Made by a program: the position numbers and the translations under genes | Notes under the pieces: generated by a model | The model's input: the letters and a program-made list of their open reading frames with translations, nothing else | Databases searched by the model: none | Told to the model about the DNA's origin: nothing | DNA from: Cryptomeria japonica | Lineage: Eukaryota > Streptophyta > Pinopsida > Cupressales > Cupressaceae | Length of the DNA stretch: 64,000 nt | Reading direction: 5' to 3' | Assembly: GCF_030272615.1 (NCBI RefSeq) | Contig: NC_081405.1 | Location: 471,558,008 to 471,622,007, forward strand | Shown here: positions 10,857-22,840 of the stretch, one piece after another | How the letters are laid out: every line of letters begins with the position of its first letter | Numbering within the stretch: the stretch's first letter is position 1

Positions 10857-12443
10857 TGGTGCATGGCACACATCACTCCAAGCAAGCAATTTTGGTTTGT
10901 TCTAAGTTTTTGTGTTGTATTTCAAGTTGTAATAATGGACCAACCATTTGGGACTCCAGGAAGTCATGGTTGAGTTGTCCAAGCTTTGATATGTTCAAGA
11001 TGTTGATACCCTAGGAAGTTGTAATGTTGATGTTGTTACAAAGTCATCATGTATTAGGGATTTAATGTATTGTTTTTAAGTCTCCTAGAATGCATTGAGG
11101 GCCTTTTTGAGCCTTGGAATGCATTTGTGTGTAAAGTTGCATTCTCAGGATGAAAATATGTAAAAGTTGTTGAGCAACATTTTGCAACATTTGCAAAAAG
11201 TTGCATTTTTTTTATTGGCATTGAAAAGTTGGTTCAAACAACTTAACCAGGAGCATATAAGCCAAAAACAACTTCATTGTATGGGTTGGAGGATTTGGAA
11301 TGCAAAAGCAAGTTTTTGTTGCAAGAAGAAATCTTGTTTTGACACCGTTTTAACTGTTTTCCTTTGTTTTGTTGAATTGTACAGTCCAGTATGGACCTGC
11401 CAGAAGTATATTATTACAGGGCATGAGATTTTGTTGAGTATTCTTTCCAGCAAGGTAGATTAGCAAGTCTGATTGTGTTTGGTTGCAGGGATCTAATCCG
11501 TTCTTTGTGACTAGGTGTAAAACCCTTGCAAAGTAAGGGAAAATGGCTCTACCCTGAGCATCCATTGATGGCACCAGTTGTAATTGTGTGGAATGATAGG
11601 TTAGGGTTTTTAAATAGGTTTAGAATAGTTTGTGTGATTTTGCAGGCTTTTGTGGAGGAGCTACAATGAAACCCTAGGCTCACAGCTAGGAGTTTGCGAG
11701 TCCAGGAAAACAAGAGATGTGCATTTTAAGAGCACATATAAATTGGTGGAGCCAAAATTGAGACATGGTTGGAAATCCCTTTAAATCTGCTTAAATAATC
11801 CCTAATTGATTTGCACACATGATTTGACTGGTGAAGGTTTTTAAGACCAAATTTGTGAGTCCCCTGGATAGGTCTAAACCCTTGAAAATAGGATAGTTTT
11901 GATTCCCATATGTGTACGAAGAACCTAGATGGAATTTTGAAATATTGTTTGTAACTCTAAAAAGGGTACTCGAATATATAATTTACTTATGGCCTTGTGT
12001 GGAAAGATTTGAAATTAAACCTTGAAAACCGCCATAGAAGGGCTAATTGTATTAGGCCTATTTGGAGCCGGTAGAGACCAAGGGAGGTTGAGAAAGCTTG
12101 GCGATGGGTTTGAAGGTGACCAAACTAGTTGAAGACACCCAAAAAATTGTGTAACTTCATGTTGCACTCTTGAAACAAGTTTCTGAAGTGGGATCCTTTG
12201 CAAAGGTTGTTGGAGAACTTAGGAGTGGTGTTAGGGATTGAGGTGGAAGCCTCAATAGGAAGTGTTGATTGTTTAAGATCAGTGGCTATACCTTGGAGGA
12301 AAGCCAAAGTGGATTAAACCTTGGAGGTCTAGATAGACAACCCCCTACCAAGTACCATTTGATGGGCTTGAGGAGTTAGAGGGTTAAGTGAGACAAGAAA
12401 TACAAGAAGGTGAATAGGATTAGCTCCAAGACTCTCTACATCA
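10857..12443 (+). repeat. Chromovirus 5' LTR
   Basis: 1,587 bp, TGGTGCATGGCACAC... to ...CTCTACATCA. A possible TATA (CATATAAG) lies at about 11254-11261 and is shared by the 3' LTR. It ends 3 bp before the primer site. Confidence 0.93.
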
Positions 12444-12446
12444 GAG

Positions 12447-12459
12447 TGGTATCAAAGCC
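12447..12459 (+). promoter_or_regulatory. Primer binding site, initiator Met-tRNA type
   Basis: TGGTATCAAAGCC, one base from the standard TGGTATCAGAGC of plant chromoviruses, starting 3 bp after the LTR. Confidence 0.88.
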
Positions 12460-12551
12460 ACCCTTCGAAACATTGGTGTATGTCAGACTATGAGGAATAA
12501 GTAGCAAGTTCAATACCTCCAAAGGCAATGACTCCAGAAGCCATCCGATAG

Positions 12552-13271
12552 ATGGTGATAGAGATGCTAGAAGGATTGAAGGATCAGGAAGGAAGTAAAG
12601 GAACACAAGATGTTAAGAAGGAGAAGGGGAAGGTTAAGACAGAATGGGGAGATGAGACAGATGAAGAAGTGGAAGATGAGGAGGACCAGACAACAATAGC
12701 AATTCCCCAAGACCAAAAACTATTCTTGGACGTAGTCAAATCCATCTCCAAGGATAACTTGGATGGATTACCTACTTATGGAGGGAATCTCAATGGAGAG
12801 GAGTTACTAGATTGGATACAATCATTAAATAATCATTTTGATTATAAGGAGGTAGCAAAGGAGAAAAGAGTAAATGTGGCCAAGTCAAGATTGAGAGGAT
12901 CATCATTGGCTTGGTGGAACATGATGCAAGAAGAAAGGGTACAAGTAGGTAAGAAAAAGATAACTTCATGGGAGCGTATGAAGATAAGGCTTAAGGCTCA
13001 ATTCCTACCACGAGATTATGAAGTCCAAATTCACAAGAGACTGCAAAATTTGAAACAAAGAGAACTAGATGTCAATGCATACACTGAGGAATTCCACAAA
13101 CTAAGTTTGAGGGCTAGGAAGCATGGGAATGAAGTGGAGAAATTGGCCAGATACATGAATGGCCTCAGACAAAACATAAAAGATGAAATAAGAATCCTCA
13201 CACCAGACACTTTTCATAAGTGTTTTCAGTTGGCATTTAGGTAAGAGGAAAAGATCAAAAGGAGAAGTGAG
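12552..13271 (+). pseudogene. Chromovirus gag, capsid part
   Basis: ATG 12552 opens MVIEMLEGLKDQEG, then an acidic Lys/Glu-rich stretch (residues about 15-55) and a retrotransposon gag domain (PF03732) from about residue 65 to 230, with GEELLDWIQSLNNHFDY, SSLAWWNMM, ITSWERMKIRLKAQFLP and ARYMNGLRQNIKDEI. This forms the capsid of the particle. An in-frame TAA at 13242 follows AFR; the frame continues as EEKIKRRSE to the solo LTR at 13272. The nucleocapsid part resumes in frame at 15142. The gag fold is otherwise well kept. Confidence 0.88.
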
Positions 13272-15136
13272 TGGTGCAGGAGCACCTAGCTTCATTCTCA
13301 GCTTCTTTTTCATCTCAGGTTTGATTTTCGTCATTTTAAGTTGGAAAGCTGTTTAGGATGTTTTTGAAGTTGTTCTAGGTTGTTTTGATGAGTTTTGAAC
13401 TCATTATGGGGTTTTGGTTTCTTGTTTTCATCTTTTTGCTCAAAGTTGCCAGTTTGGTGTTACCTGACAAAATGATGGAAAAATGAGTTTTTTTTGTGGT
13501 TTTTGTTTTGAAAAGGTTTTAGACATGTTTCTTGTTTGGATTTTAGGTTTCAGAAGTATTTTTAGGTGATGGTGAGTTTTGGAGGTCAATCTTGCATTTC
13601 TACGCACCAAAAGTTGTCATTTAGGCATCAAAATGTCAAAATTAAGTGCCCTTGGACATGTACCTATCCGTACAGGAGGTTAACCAACTTGGAGAGGTAT
13701 TTAATCTCCTATTTTAACTATTGTAAGGGTTGATCATTCGAAGTGAAGAAGCATTTTGCAAATTTTACACTAGTTTTGTTTGGTTTTCTCTACTTTTTGG
13801 CTCCATGTGAACAACAGTCCGTACACCAACTATACTTGGCCGTACTGTTCTTGTATTTTCTGTTTCTAATATGTTTCGTTAAATTTTTCCTTTTGGTGGC
13901 ATTTGATTCTATCAAGTTTTGAGTTTGTGGCAAAATTAGTTTGATTTGACAGTTTCACTGCTTTGTCTAGGAATTGGCAAGGATGCTTGACCAACTTGGC
14001 TTCTTGGAGTCCTAAAATACTCATGGCTTCCCAAGAACCAGTTGGTCAACTTGTAGACTATGTAAATACATGTTTTGTTTTCAAGAATGTAGGTGTAAGG
14101 AGTTTTGGTGGCCATTAAGCCCTAGGCAAGTGTGCCATTTGGCTAGGGTCTTGAAGAAATTTAATGCTTTGCTCTTCTATAGCAAGTGCATTTAAATGTT
14201 GAACAGACTTGCCTTGATGTTGAATTTTGTATGCCAAGGCAAAGAGGCTTTCTAAGCCATGAGGAGATTGTTTGCAAGTTTAGTTTGTGAAAATAATGTA
14301 AAAAAATAGCGAGTCACTGTTTTAAAGGCAATTTCCTTTCATTAGCCTACTCTCCATCATGCATTGGAGCTTGTAAGGTTGTTGTACCTCCTTCTAATGG
14401 CTTGAAAATAAGCACAAGGAGTGTTCTTTATGTCATCTATGAGTTTGAATTTGCCAAGATCAATCAATGATCTTTGAGACAAGAATTTGGAATGCCTATT
14501 TGCTGTCACAGTCAACTAGGACTGAGTTTTACATTTTCTTGAAGTTATATTTGTAATCTCCTTCTTCTAAATGGAAGGTATGAAGGACAAAGAGCCATTG
14601 AAGACCGAGCCTTATTAATGAGCACAAAAATAGAATTTTGTGAAAGTGTTCTAATAGTGAAAGTGCAGGTCACAGTGAACTACAAAAAAAACAGTGAAAG
14701 ACAAAAGGGCAGCACTTGTGAATTTAAACCCTTTTGGTGGGGAAGACTCCAAAATTTAGGTTGTATCACTTGTGAAGGCTTCTACACTCCAAAACGTAGA
14801 AGACCCACAAACATCCAAGGAAACAAAACTTGTCCCAAACTCATAATCCACTAAGAGAAGTCTATGTGTAGTTGGAGAGTAGATCAGGAACAGAGGATAG
14901 AATGCCATTTGGGTGAGTAAGGAGTTGGATTACCAAACCAGAGAGATTATGGAGTTGGAGCTTTTGAGTAGCCAAGGAGAGCTTGACATAGGGAGGTGGA
15001 GCAAGGTGAGTTGTTAGACTGCGTTTGAGCTATTTGCACTCTGACCTTAGTGTTTACACCTTGAAGACAGTAAGGAACTATTACCTAGCAAACATACTAA
15101 TCACCTAACAACTACCTAGCACTATCCTCCTTATCA
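13272..15136 (+). mobile_element. Solo LTR inside chromovirus gag, TSD GTGAG
   Basis: Begins TGGTGCAGGAGCACC and ends ...CCTCCTTATCA, with GTGAG at 13267-13271 and again at 15137-15141. Length is 1,865 bp and no internal genes are present. Its terminal bases resemble the chromovirus LTR it sits in (TGGTGCA...TCA), so it is probably a related chromovirus family. Removing it together with one GTGAG rejoins RRSE to QNQKHRGG without a frame change, which confirms the boundaries. The orientation is taken from this similarity. Confidence 0.88.
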
Positions 15137-15141
15137 GTGAG

Positions 15142-15600
15142 CAAAATCAGAAACATAGAGGTGGTAAAAACTTCGGAGGCAGAGGAACTTTTCGTAGAGG
15201 GCAGAATGCTTCAAGAAATGAAGAACCTCAAAACCAAGAAGGAAGTGGGGACTCCCAAAGAGGAAAAAATAGAGGATCCTTTAGAGGGAGAAGTAATTTT
15301 AGGGGCAGGTTTGGAAGCTCGGGGAGAGGAAACACAATCTTCACTGGTAGGTGTTATCATTGCAACCAAGTTGGACATACCATGAGTAGGTGCTCGGGAA
15401 AAGCCTTAAGTTCATCAAACTCATACATGGATGAAAGAAGGACTCAGTTAGTGCAAGAGGAGGATACTCAAAGTGAGACCACTCCAACCAGCAAGGCAGG
15501 GCCCATGACAGATGGAGAAAACTTGATGATGAGAAGAACAATGCTAAGGATACCCCAAGCTCAAGAGCCACCACAGAGGAAAAGTCTATTTAGGATCACT
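15142..15600 (+). pseudogene. Chromovirus gag nucleocapsid with CCHC zinc knuckle
   Basis: In frame with the capsid part once the solo LTR is removed. It is Arg/Gly/Asn-rich (GGKNFGGRGTFRRGQN) and then has CYHCNQVGHTMSRC at 15352-15393, a complete CX2CX4HX4C knuckle that binds the genomic RNA. The frame stays open through 15669, so gag runs straight into the protease. The Met at 15382 lies inside the knuckle and is not a start. Confidence 0.88.
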
Positions 15601-16095
15601 TGTAGGTCACATAGAAAAATTTGTAAGGTGTTTGTGGATTCAGGTTCCACTAAGAACATTGTCTTAATTTAAATGGTGGATAAACTCAAACTGAAAAGAT
15701 TTCCTCATCTGACTCCCTTTAAGGTATCATGCCTAAACTGGGGTCAACATGTCTTAGTTGATGAACAAGCATGGGTGGACTTTGAAATTGGTGACTACAA
15801 AGACAAAATTCTATGTGACATATTGCCTATGGATGCTTGTCATTTGCATTTGGTCTGTCCATGCCAATATGATGTGAAAGCCAGTCATGATGGAGAAAAG
15901 AACAGTTATCTCATCACCAAGAATGGAAAGAAGTATCAAATGGATCCATTACCTGATCCAAAGGAGGAAAAACAAGTAGGGTCAAGTGTTATATTGTGTA
16001 GTGGTAAAGAGTTTCTTAAGGTTTTAAAACAAGAAGGTAATCAGAGCTATGCTACAATGATAAAGCCTAAAGATGAAGCTAAGCAGATCCAATGA
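15601..16095 (+). pseudogene. Chromovirus aspartic protease
   Basis: VFVDSGSTKNIV holds the catalytic Asp (codon 15637) in a D-S-G motif. After a TAA at 15670 the frame continues MVDKLKLKRFPHLTPFKVS, HVLVDEQAWVDFEIGDY and DILPMDACHL, which matches retropepsin of this clade. The family's LLGRPWQYD block reads HLVCPCQYD, so the flap-to-core segment is mutated. The protease matures the gag-pol polyprotein. A TGA at 16093 and a frame change lead into RT. Confidence 0.82.
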
Positions 16096-17618
16096 GTGAT
16101 GTGCCTCAAGAGGTGCAAGGTTTACTAAAGCAATATGTAGAAGTTATACGAGATGATATGCCTGATTATTTGCCTCCAATGAGAGATGTAAATCATCAAA
16201 TAGATTTGACACCAGGGGCAAATCTGCCTAAAAAAGTTGCTTATAAAATGAAACCTAGCCAAAATGAAGAGATCGCTAAACAAGTGCAAGAACTCTTGGA
16301 CAAGGGGTTTATTAAATAGAGTTTGAGTCCATGTGTTGTTCCTACTATATTAGTGCCTAAAAAGGGAGGAAAATGGAGGATGTGCACTGAGTCAAGGGCA
16401 ATCAATAAGATCACTATAAGATATTGGTTTCCCATGCCAAGGATTGAGGACCTATTGGAAAATCTAGGTGGAGGAAGCTACTTCACAAAAGTGGACTTGA
16501 AGTCTGGTTGTCATCAGATAAGGATTAGACCTAGTGATGAATAGAAGACAACCTTTAGAACCAATGCAGGCCTATATAAGTGGTTGTTGATGCCATTTGG
16601 CCTCACCAATGCACCTAGTACCTTTCAAAGGCTCATGAATGAAGTCCTAGTTGAGTTTATTGGTAAATTTGTTATAGTGTATCTTGATGAGATTTTGGTC
16701 TTTAGCAAGTCCAAGGAGGAACACCTTAAGCATGTGGAAATGGTCTTGAAGAATTTGAAGGAGGCTCAACTCAAAATCAATCTTGAAAAATGTGAGTTCT
16801 TGAAAACAGAGTTAGTTTACCTTGGTTTTTTCATTTCACAAGGTTGTTTAAAGATGGATCCAAGTAAAGTAGAAGCAATACTTAATTGGCCTATACCTAG
16901 GGCCATAAGTGATGTTAGAAATTTTCATGGAATGACATCTTTTTATAGGAAGTTTGTGAGAAATGTTGGCCATGTTTGTGCTCCTATACTCAACACCATT
17001 AAAGGAGGGATTAAATGTCACTTTAAGTGGACAGAGGAAGCCAATAAGGGATTTGAATTGTTGAAAGCTAAGATAGCAGAGCTGCCAACCCTTAGATTGT
17101 CTGATTTCATTCAGCTGTTTACAGTAGAATGTGATGCTAGCCAAAGGGCAATAGAGGCAGTTTTAAGCCAAGAAGGTTATCCTATAACATTCTTCTCGGA
17201 AAAATTGAATGAAGCCAAGCAAAGATACTCCACATATGACTTGGAAGTGTATGCCATGGTGCAAGCATTGAAGAAGTGGCGTCATTACTTACTGCCCAAA
17301 GAGTTTGTAGTTTTCACTCACAACCATGTCGTTAGTTTCCTTAATGGGCAAGAGAAGTTGAATCAAAGACACCTAAAGTGGGTTGAATACGTACAATCCT
17401 ACACCTTCACTATCAAGCACAAAAAGGGCACTGCAAACAAGGTAGTTGATGCACTAAGTAGGAGAGTTGTGACTATACAGGAGATACAATTGCAGAGTGT
17501 GGGATTGAATGGGTTAAAATACCTCTACAAGGATGATAAATATTTTGCAGAGATATATGTTGTTTGTTCTGATATTTCTAACTCCTCACATGTCTCTTAT
17601 TCAAAATATATGATATAA
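16092..17618 (+). pseudogene. Chromovirus reverse transcriptase and RNase H
   Basis: RT motifs in order: LDKGFIK[19 protein letters not shown], [31 protein letters not shown], then a TAG at 16542 where Trp is usual, LLMPFGLTNAPSTFQRLMN and YLDEILVFSK. The catalytic YLDD box reads YLDE (16680-16691), so the second Asp is lost. RNase H follows (FTVECDASQRAIEA, YSTYDLEVYAMVQALKKWRHYL); its TDxH motif reads FTHNH, losing a further Asp. The DALSRR linker at about 17450 ends RNase H. Stops at 16317, 16542 and 17616 add to the evidence that this copy cannot replicate. Confidence 0.92.
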
Positions 17619-18330
17619 GAGGGTTTGTTGTTCAAAGGACACCTTCTTTGCATTCCCCAATGTTCTATGAGACAAAACATTATACAAGAAAAGCATCAAG
17701 GAGGTCTAGGAGGTCATTTTGGCATAGATAAAACTTTGGAGAAGGTTAGTAGGTTTTACCATTGGCCCAAGTTGCAATCAGAAGTGAGAAAGTTTGTAAA
17801 ACAATGTGCAATCTGTCAAAGAGCAAAGGGTTCATCAAGTAATGCAGGTCTATACCAACCTTTGGTCATACCTCAGAGGCCTTGAGAATGTTTGAGTATG
17901 AATTTTGTGTTAGGCCTACCAAGAACTCCAAAGGGATTTGACAATGTGTATGTAGTGGTTGATAGGTTCAGTAAAATGGCACATTTTATACCTTGCAAGA
18001 GCACCAATGATGCTACCTATATTGCAGGACTCTTTTTCAAAGAGATAGTTAGAATTCATGGCCTTCCAATCAGCATAGTCAGTGATAGGGATGTGAAGTT
18101 CATAAGCCACTTTTGGAGGACATTTTGGAGAAAGTTGGGCACCAAATTTTCCTTTTCATCCACCTATCATCCTCAATCAGATGGTCAAACAGAGGTAGTC
18201 AATAGATCCTTAGGTAATCTATTAAGATGCCTCACCAAACAACATGGGAAAACTTGGGATTAGGTACTCGGTCAAACAGAATATGCATACAATGACTCAG
18301 TTAACCGAAGAACAAGAAAAGGCCCTTTGA
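17619..18330 (+). pseudogene. Chromovirus integrase core
   Basis: Zinc-binding HHCC region (HQGGLGGHFGIDKT ... KQCAICQRAK) and then an rve core with D in [12 protein letters not shown] (17961), D in IVSDRDVKF (18084) and E in [10 protein letters not shown] (18192), so the DDE triad is present. A TGA at 17883 stands where Trp is usual (RPWE), and a TAG at 18261 replaces a residue after TWD. A frameshift near 18300 precedes GPFEIVYGFNPR. Integrase joins the cDNA to the target. Confidence 0.9.
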
Positions 18331-18385
18331 GATAGTATATGGATTTAATCCTAGGGGCATACTAGAGCTCGGAGATCTCATTTAT

Positions 18386-18979
18386 ATGGCACCTAAGAGT
18401 GCACAAGGTGCGAATTTTGTAGAAGGTATCAAAGAAGTGCATGATAAGGTGAGGAAGACCTTACAACAAAAGTTTGAGCAGTATAAGATGAATGCTGATA
18501 AAACAAGAAGGAATGTGCAATTTAAGATTGGAGATTTGGTCCTAGCATACCTAAGGAAGGAGAGACTTCCAAAAGGGCAGCCTACCAAGCTATTGATGAA
18601 GAATATTGGACCTCTCAAGGTGGTGCACAAATATGGACAAAATGCATATGGAGTTGAACTCCCTCCCACCTTGGGTATTTCTCCTATCTTTAATGTATGT
18701 GATCTCTATCCATACAAGGGAAAATCACACACAAGTCAGTTGGACACTTCATCACAGGGTAATGAAGATTGGGTGAGAGATTTGCCACCATGCCAACCAG
18801 TCAAGTTGGAAAGTATCTTGGACACCAAGATAGTAAAGAAGACAAGGAAAGGAGTATACAAGAATTATATTGTCAAGTGGGTAGGGTAACCTGAATCAGA
18901 TGCTATGTGGATGTCAGAATCAAATATACTTCAACATGTAGTGGAAATTGCAGACCTCTTAACTCAAGGGACTTGAGTT
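18386..18979 (+). pseudogene. Chromovirus integrase C-terminus with chromodomain
   Basis: FKIGDLVLAYLRKERLP and IGPLKVVHKYGQNAYGVELP form the C-terminal GPF/Y-type region. KLESILDTKIVKKTRKGVYKN (genomic about 18806-18866) and the continuation YIVKWVG-stop-PESDAMW make up a chromodomain. The stop (TAA at 18887) replaces the usual Tyr of KWKGYP. The pol frame ends near 18977, and the polypurine tract CAGGGGAGCG (18988-18997) abuts the 3' LTR. Confidence 0.88.
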
Positions 18980-18987
18980 CTTTGTCC

Positions 18988-18997
18988 CAGGGGAGCG
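18988..18997 (+). promoter_or_regulatory. Chromovirus polypurine tract
   Basis: CAGGGGAGCG, immediately before the TG of the 3' LTR, primes plus-strand synthesis. Confidence 0.75.
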
Positions 18998-20602
18998 TGG
19001 TGCAGAGCACACATCACTCCAAGCAAGAAATTTTAGTTTTTTCTAAGTTTTTGTGTTGTCTTTCAAGTTGTAATAATGGACCAACCATTTGGGACTCCAG
19101 GAAGTCATGGTTGAGTTGTCCAAGCTTTTGTCAAGCTTTGATATGTTCAGGATGTTGATACCCTAGGAAGTTGTAATATTGATGTTGTTACAAAGTCATC
19201 ATGTAATAAGGGTTTAATGTATTGTTTTTAAGTCTCCTAGAATGCATTGAGGGCCTTTTTCAGACTTGGAATGCATTTGAGTGCAAAGTTGCATTCTCGG
19301 GATGAAAAGATGTAAAAATTGCTAAGCAACATTTTGCAACATTTGCAAAATGTTGCATTTTTGTTGATTGGTGTTGAAAAGTTGGTTCAACCAACTTAAT
19401 TAGGAGCATATAAGCCAAAAACAACTTCATTGTATGGGTTGGAAGATCTGGAATTCAAAAGAAAGTTTTGTTGCAAGAAGAAATCTTGTTTTGACACCGT
19501 TTTAACTGTTTTCCTTTGTTTTGTTGCATTGTACGATCGAATATGGACTTGTAAGAAGTATCTCATTGCAGGACATGAGATTTTGTTGAATATTATTTCT
19601 AGCAAGATAGATTAGCAAGTTTGATTGTGTTTGGTTGCATGGATCTAATCCATTCTATGTGACTAGGTGTAAAACCCTTACAAAGTAGGGTTTAAGGGAA
19701 AATGGCTCTAACCTGAGCATCCATTGATGGCACCAATTGTAATCATGTGGAATGATAGGTTAGGGTCTATAAATAGGTTTAGAATAGGTTGTGTGATTTT
19801 GCAGGCCTTTGTGGAGGAGCTACAATGAAACCCTAGGCTCAAAACTAGGAGTTTGCGAGTCCAGGACAGCAAGAGATGTGCGTTTTAAGAGAACATATGA
19901 ATTGGTGGAGCCAAAATTGAGACATGGTTGGAAATCCCTTTGAATTTCCTTAAATAATCCCTAATTTATTTGTGCACATGATTTGACTGGTGAAGGTTTT
20001 TAAGACCAAATTTGTGAGTCACCCGGGTAGGTCTAAACCCTTGAAAATAGGACAGTTTTGGTTCCCATTTGTGTACGGAGAACCCAGATGGAATTTTGAA
20101 ATATTGTATGTAAATTTGCAAAGGGTACTCGAATCTGTAACTTATTTGTGGCCTTGTGTGTAAATATTTGAAATTAAACCTTGAAAACCGTCATAGAAGG
20201 CCTAATTATATTAGGCCTATTTGGAGCCGGTAGAGACCAAGGGAGGTTGAGAAAGCTTGGCGATTGGTTTGAAGGTGAAAAAAATAGTTGAAGACACCAA
20301 AAAAATTGTGTAACTTCATGTTGCACTCTTGAAACAAGTTTGTGAAGTGGGATCCTTCGTAGAGGTCGTTGGAGCACTTAGGAGTGGTGTTAGGGATTGA
20401 GGTGGAAGACTCAATACGAAGTGTTGATTTTTTAAGATCAGTGGCTATACCTTGGAGGCAAGCCAACATGGATTAGACCTTCGAGGTCTAGATAGAAAAA
20501 CCCCTACCAAGTACCATTGGATGGGCTTGAGGAGTTAGAGGGTTGAGTGAGACAAGAAAGACAAGAAGGTGAATAGGATTAGCTCCTAGACTCTCTGCAT
20601 CA
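18998..20602 (+). repeat. Chromovirus 3' LTR
   Basis: 1,605 bp, partner of 10857-12443, followed by TSD TTACC at 20603-20607. Confidence 0.93.
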
Positions 20603-20607
20603 TTACC
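20603..20607. repeat. TSD of nested chromovirus, right copy
   Basis: TTACC. Joining 10856 to 20608 restores the TR-GAG1 frame (SFKNVT then PPSQPNMSNF). Confidence 0.9.
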
Positions 20608-21649
20608 CCTCCTTCTCAACCCAACATGTCCAATTTCAATCCTTTTATCGAAGCTACCATCAATATTCTATTCCAAGCAATGTCTTCATTGCAACAACAA
20701 ATTGCTTCTATGAATCAATCTAAGTATAATGTGCTCACATTTGACGTAGCGAGCCCATATCCAATGACATTGTTCAAGTTGTCCCTCCTAAACATGTGGT
20801 AGTCCCTCAATTGGATCTTTCTAGTGGAAAAGGTGATCCCTTGACTTATGTGAAAACATTTCAAACTTTGTGTAGTGACTTTTCTCATGACCAAAGATTG
20901 TCGGCTAAATTGTTTACTAGAACATTAAGGAATAAAGATTTGCAATGGTATTGTTCTTTGCCTCCTTATTCTATTACTTCTTTTCAACAATTGGCTAATG
21001 CTTTTATTCAACAATTTCACAATAATATTGGTCCTAAAATTACTCTGACTGATTTGATGCATTATAGGCAAGGTGTTAAAGAAAAAGTGATTGATTTTAT
21101 TGGTATATATAAGCATTTGTATTCTCAAATTTGTTTTCATGTGCCTGATCAAGATATTCAAAGAATTTTTATTTCTAATTTGCAAAAAGATATTAGGGAT
21201 AAACTTCTATTTTCTGAGTTTACTTCCTTTACGCAGTTGTGTGCAATACTTCACAATTATTAGCTTATTGTGAGTCAATTGGAACAATCCTCTTCAATGG
21301 CTCTGAGTGATAAAAGTGAAAGTGCTCAAGAATTTTTTGCGAAGTTCAATCTGAATAAGGGATTCATCAAGTTCAATGACAACAACAACACTCAAGTAGC
21401 AACTGCAACAACAGGTGTGCCTCCTTTGTCCAAATACTTTAGAAAAGAATTCACTCCTCTTAATGAATCTTTGCATAGTATTATTTCACAATTGTTACAA
21501 AAGAATGTGTTGAAACTTACCCCTATTAAACCAATTGATACAACTAAGCCTTTGCCACCTACCCTTTATTCTAAAGCCTTTTTCCAAACAATCATCAACT
21601 CGGTCATGACACTAAAAAGTGTTATTCCCTGAGAAGTAAGATTCAAGAC
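20608..21649 (+). pseudogene. TR-GAG1 gag domain
   Basis: After the insert the frame reads PPSQPNMSNFNPFIEATI, shifts once near 20765, then gives a retrotransposon gag domain (20796-21263): DPLTYVKTFQTLCSDF, LRNKDLQWYCSLPPYSITSF, FIQQFHNNIGPKITL, IDFIGIYKHLYSQI and DQDIQRIFISNLQKDIRDKL. A TAG at 21261 interrupts LHNY-stop-LIVSQLEQ, where Gln is the natural residue. The frame continues to 21632, then shifts by one near 21635 to reach LRSKIQDLIDNN. The capsid fold is well conserved in spite of age, as expected for an element that supplied its own gag. No canonical CCHC knuckle is visible. Confidence 0.85.
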
Positions 21650-22840
21650 TTGATTGATAACAATAGCATATCTATGGCTAGTGTGAATGATAAACAAAAC
21701 AAATCCATAGCTCCTCCTAATCAAAACCTTCAATTTTTTACTGATCCTTTACCTTCCCATTCCACTAATGCGATTGAGATTGATCTTCTTTCCTTCTCTC
21801 CTGATGATCTTGGCCTTGAGTCTAATAATGTGATGAACCTTATAGATCAAAATGAAACTCCTAAGGACTTGTGCATTACATTTTATCCTAGTGAGACTAT
21901 TGAAGCACCTGATGGCCCATTATATAAAACTGCAAAAATCAAAGGCATACCTTCTTGAGGGGTGTGTATTGATCCATCTTGTATGGTCAATATGATAACT
22001 TAAAAATTTCTTTATAGTTTACAATTGCATCAAGTGATATATGATGACACTGATGTGATAGTTAGAGTTTTTGATGGCTTATCTTATCCTGCTATTGGTT
22101 CTATCACACTTCATATTGATGTTGGCACTAAATGCTTAGATGTTGTCTTTGCTATCATTCCTACATCTGATCAACTTTGTGTGAAGTTGGGACATCCTTG
22201 GCTCTCTTTCATGAAAGTGATTGCTTCTATTGTTCATAAGTGTTTGAAATTTCCTCATGATTGTAAAATCATAACTGTTAATCATATCATATATCAACCT
22301 ATAGTAAGGCATGGAGATGTTTGGCTTGACTTTTTTTTGTCCAATCAATTCCAACCTCTTCAAGCTAGAAGTGATGCTCTCTTTAAATCATATCAAAAAT
22401 GGAAAAATGAGATGATTTTATCCTTGAGTAAACCTAGAAATCCAACACTTATTCTTCCTCCCGGTGATCATATGCATCTTCTTACAAATAACTCAATTCT
22501 TCCTCCTAATAGAGATATTCTTTTTCCTAAGGAAGAATCTATTTATTCTCCAAGAAATAAGACTATCCTTCCTCCTAAGGAAAGCAATATTCTTTTTCCT
22601 AAGGAAGAATCCATTCCTTCTCATAAGGATGAGTCTATTCTTCCTCCCAAAGATAGAAAAGATCTTCCTCCTAAGCATCAATCTAAGGATAAACATATAA
22701 TTCCTCCTCATCATGATGGACTTGGTCTCCTTCCCACACCTTTAATTCCTCCCTTATATGGTGTGGTTCCACCTCATACAACTTACAAAGGGAAGCAACA
22801 AACCTTCTCCTATGCATCCTTCCTTCAAAGAAGAAAGTAA
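21650..22840 (+). pseudogene. TR-GAG1 protease-like region and LPPK repeat domain
   Basis: One frame with two stops. KTAKIKGIPS-stop-GVCIDPSCMVNMIT followed by DDTDVIVRVFDG, IGSITLHIDVGTKCLDVVFAII and LCVKLGHPWLSFM has the order of a retropepsin-like fold (catalytic strand, FDG, I.L.I..G, F.I, LG.PWL). The catalytic triplet reads D-P-S, not D-S/T-G, so cleavage activity is doubtful. The first stop (TGA near 21956) fits a lost Trp. From 22491 to 22730 the protein is a repeat of ILPPK and ILFPKEESI blocks. It ends SYASFLQRRK at 22840. Confidence 0.75.

Larger units (their letters stand above)
10857..20602 (+). mobile_element. Ty3/gypsy chromovirus nested in TR-GAG1
   Basis: LTRs 10857-12443 and 18998-20602, both TGGTGCA...CATCA, flanked by TTACC. 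Order inside: initiator-Met primer site, gag (split by a solo LTR), zinc knuckle, aspartic protease, RT, RNase H, integrase, chromodomain, polypurine tract. This is the chromovirus layout; the chromodomain normally steers integration toward marked chromatin. By eye the LTRs differ by 5-6% and the 3' LTR has a small duplication (GTCAAGCTTT-type, near 19132). Many stops and a few frameshifts in pol, plus altered catalytic residues, make this copy dead. Excision restores the host gag frame exactly. Confidence 0.93.
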
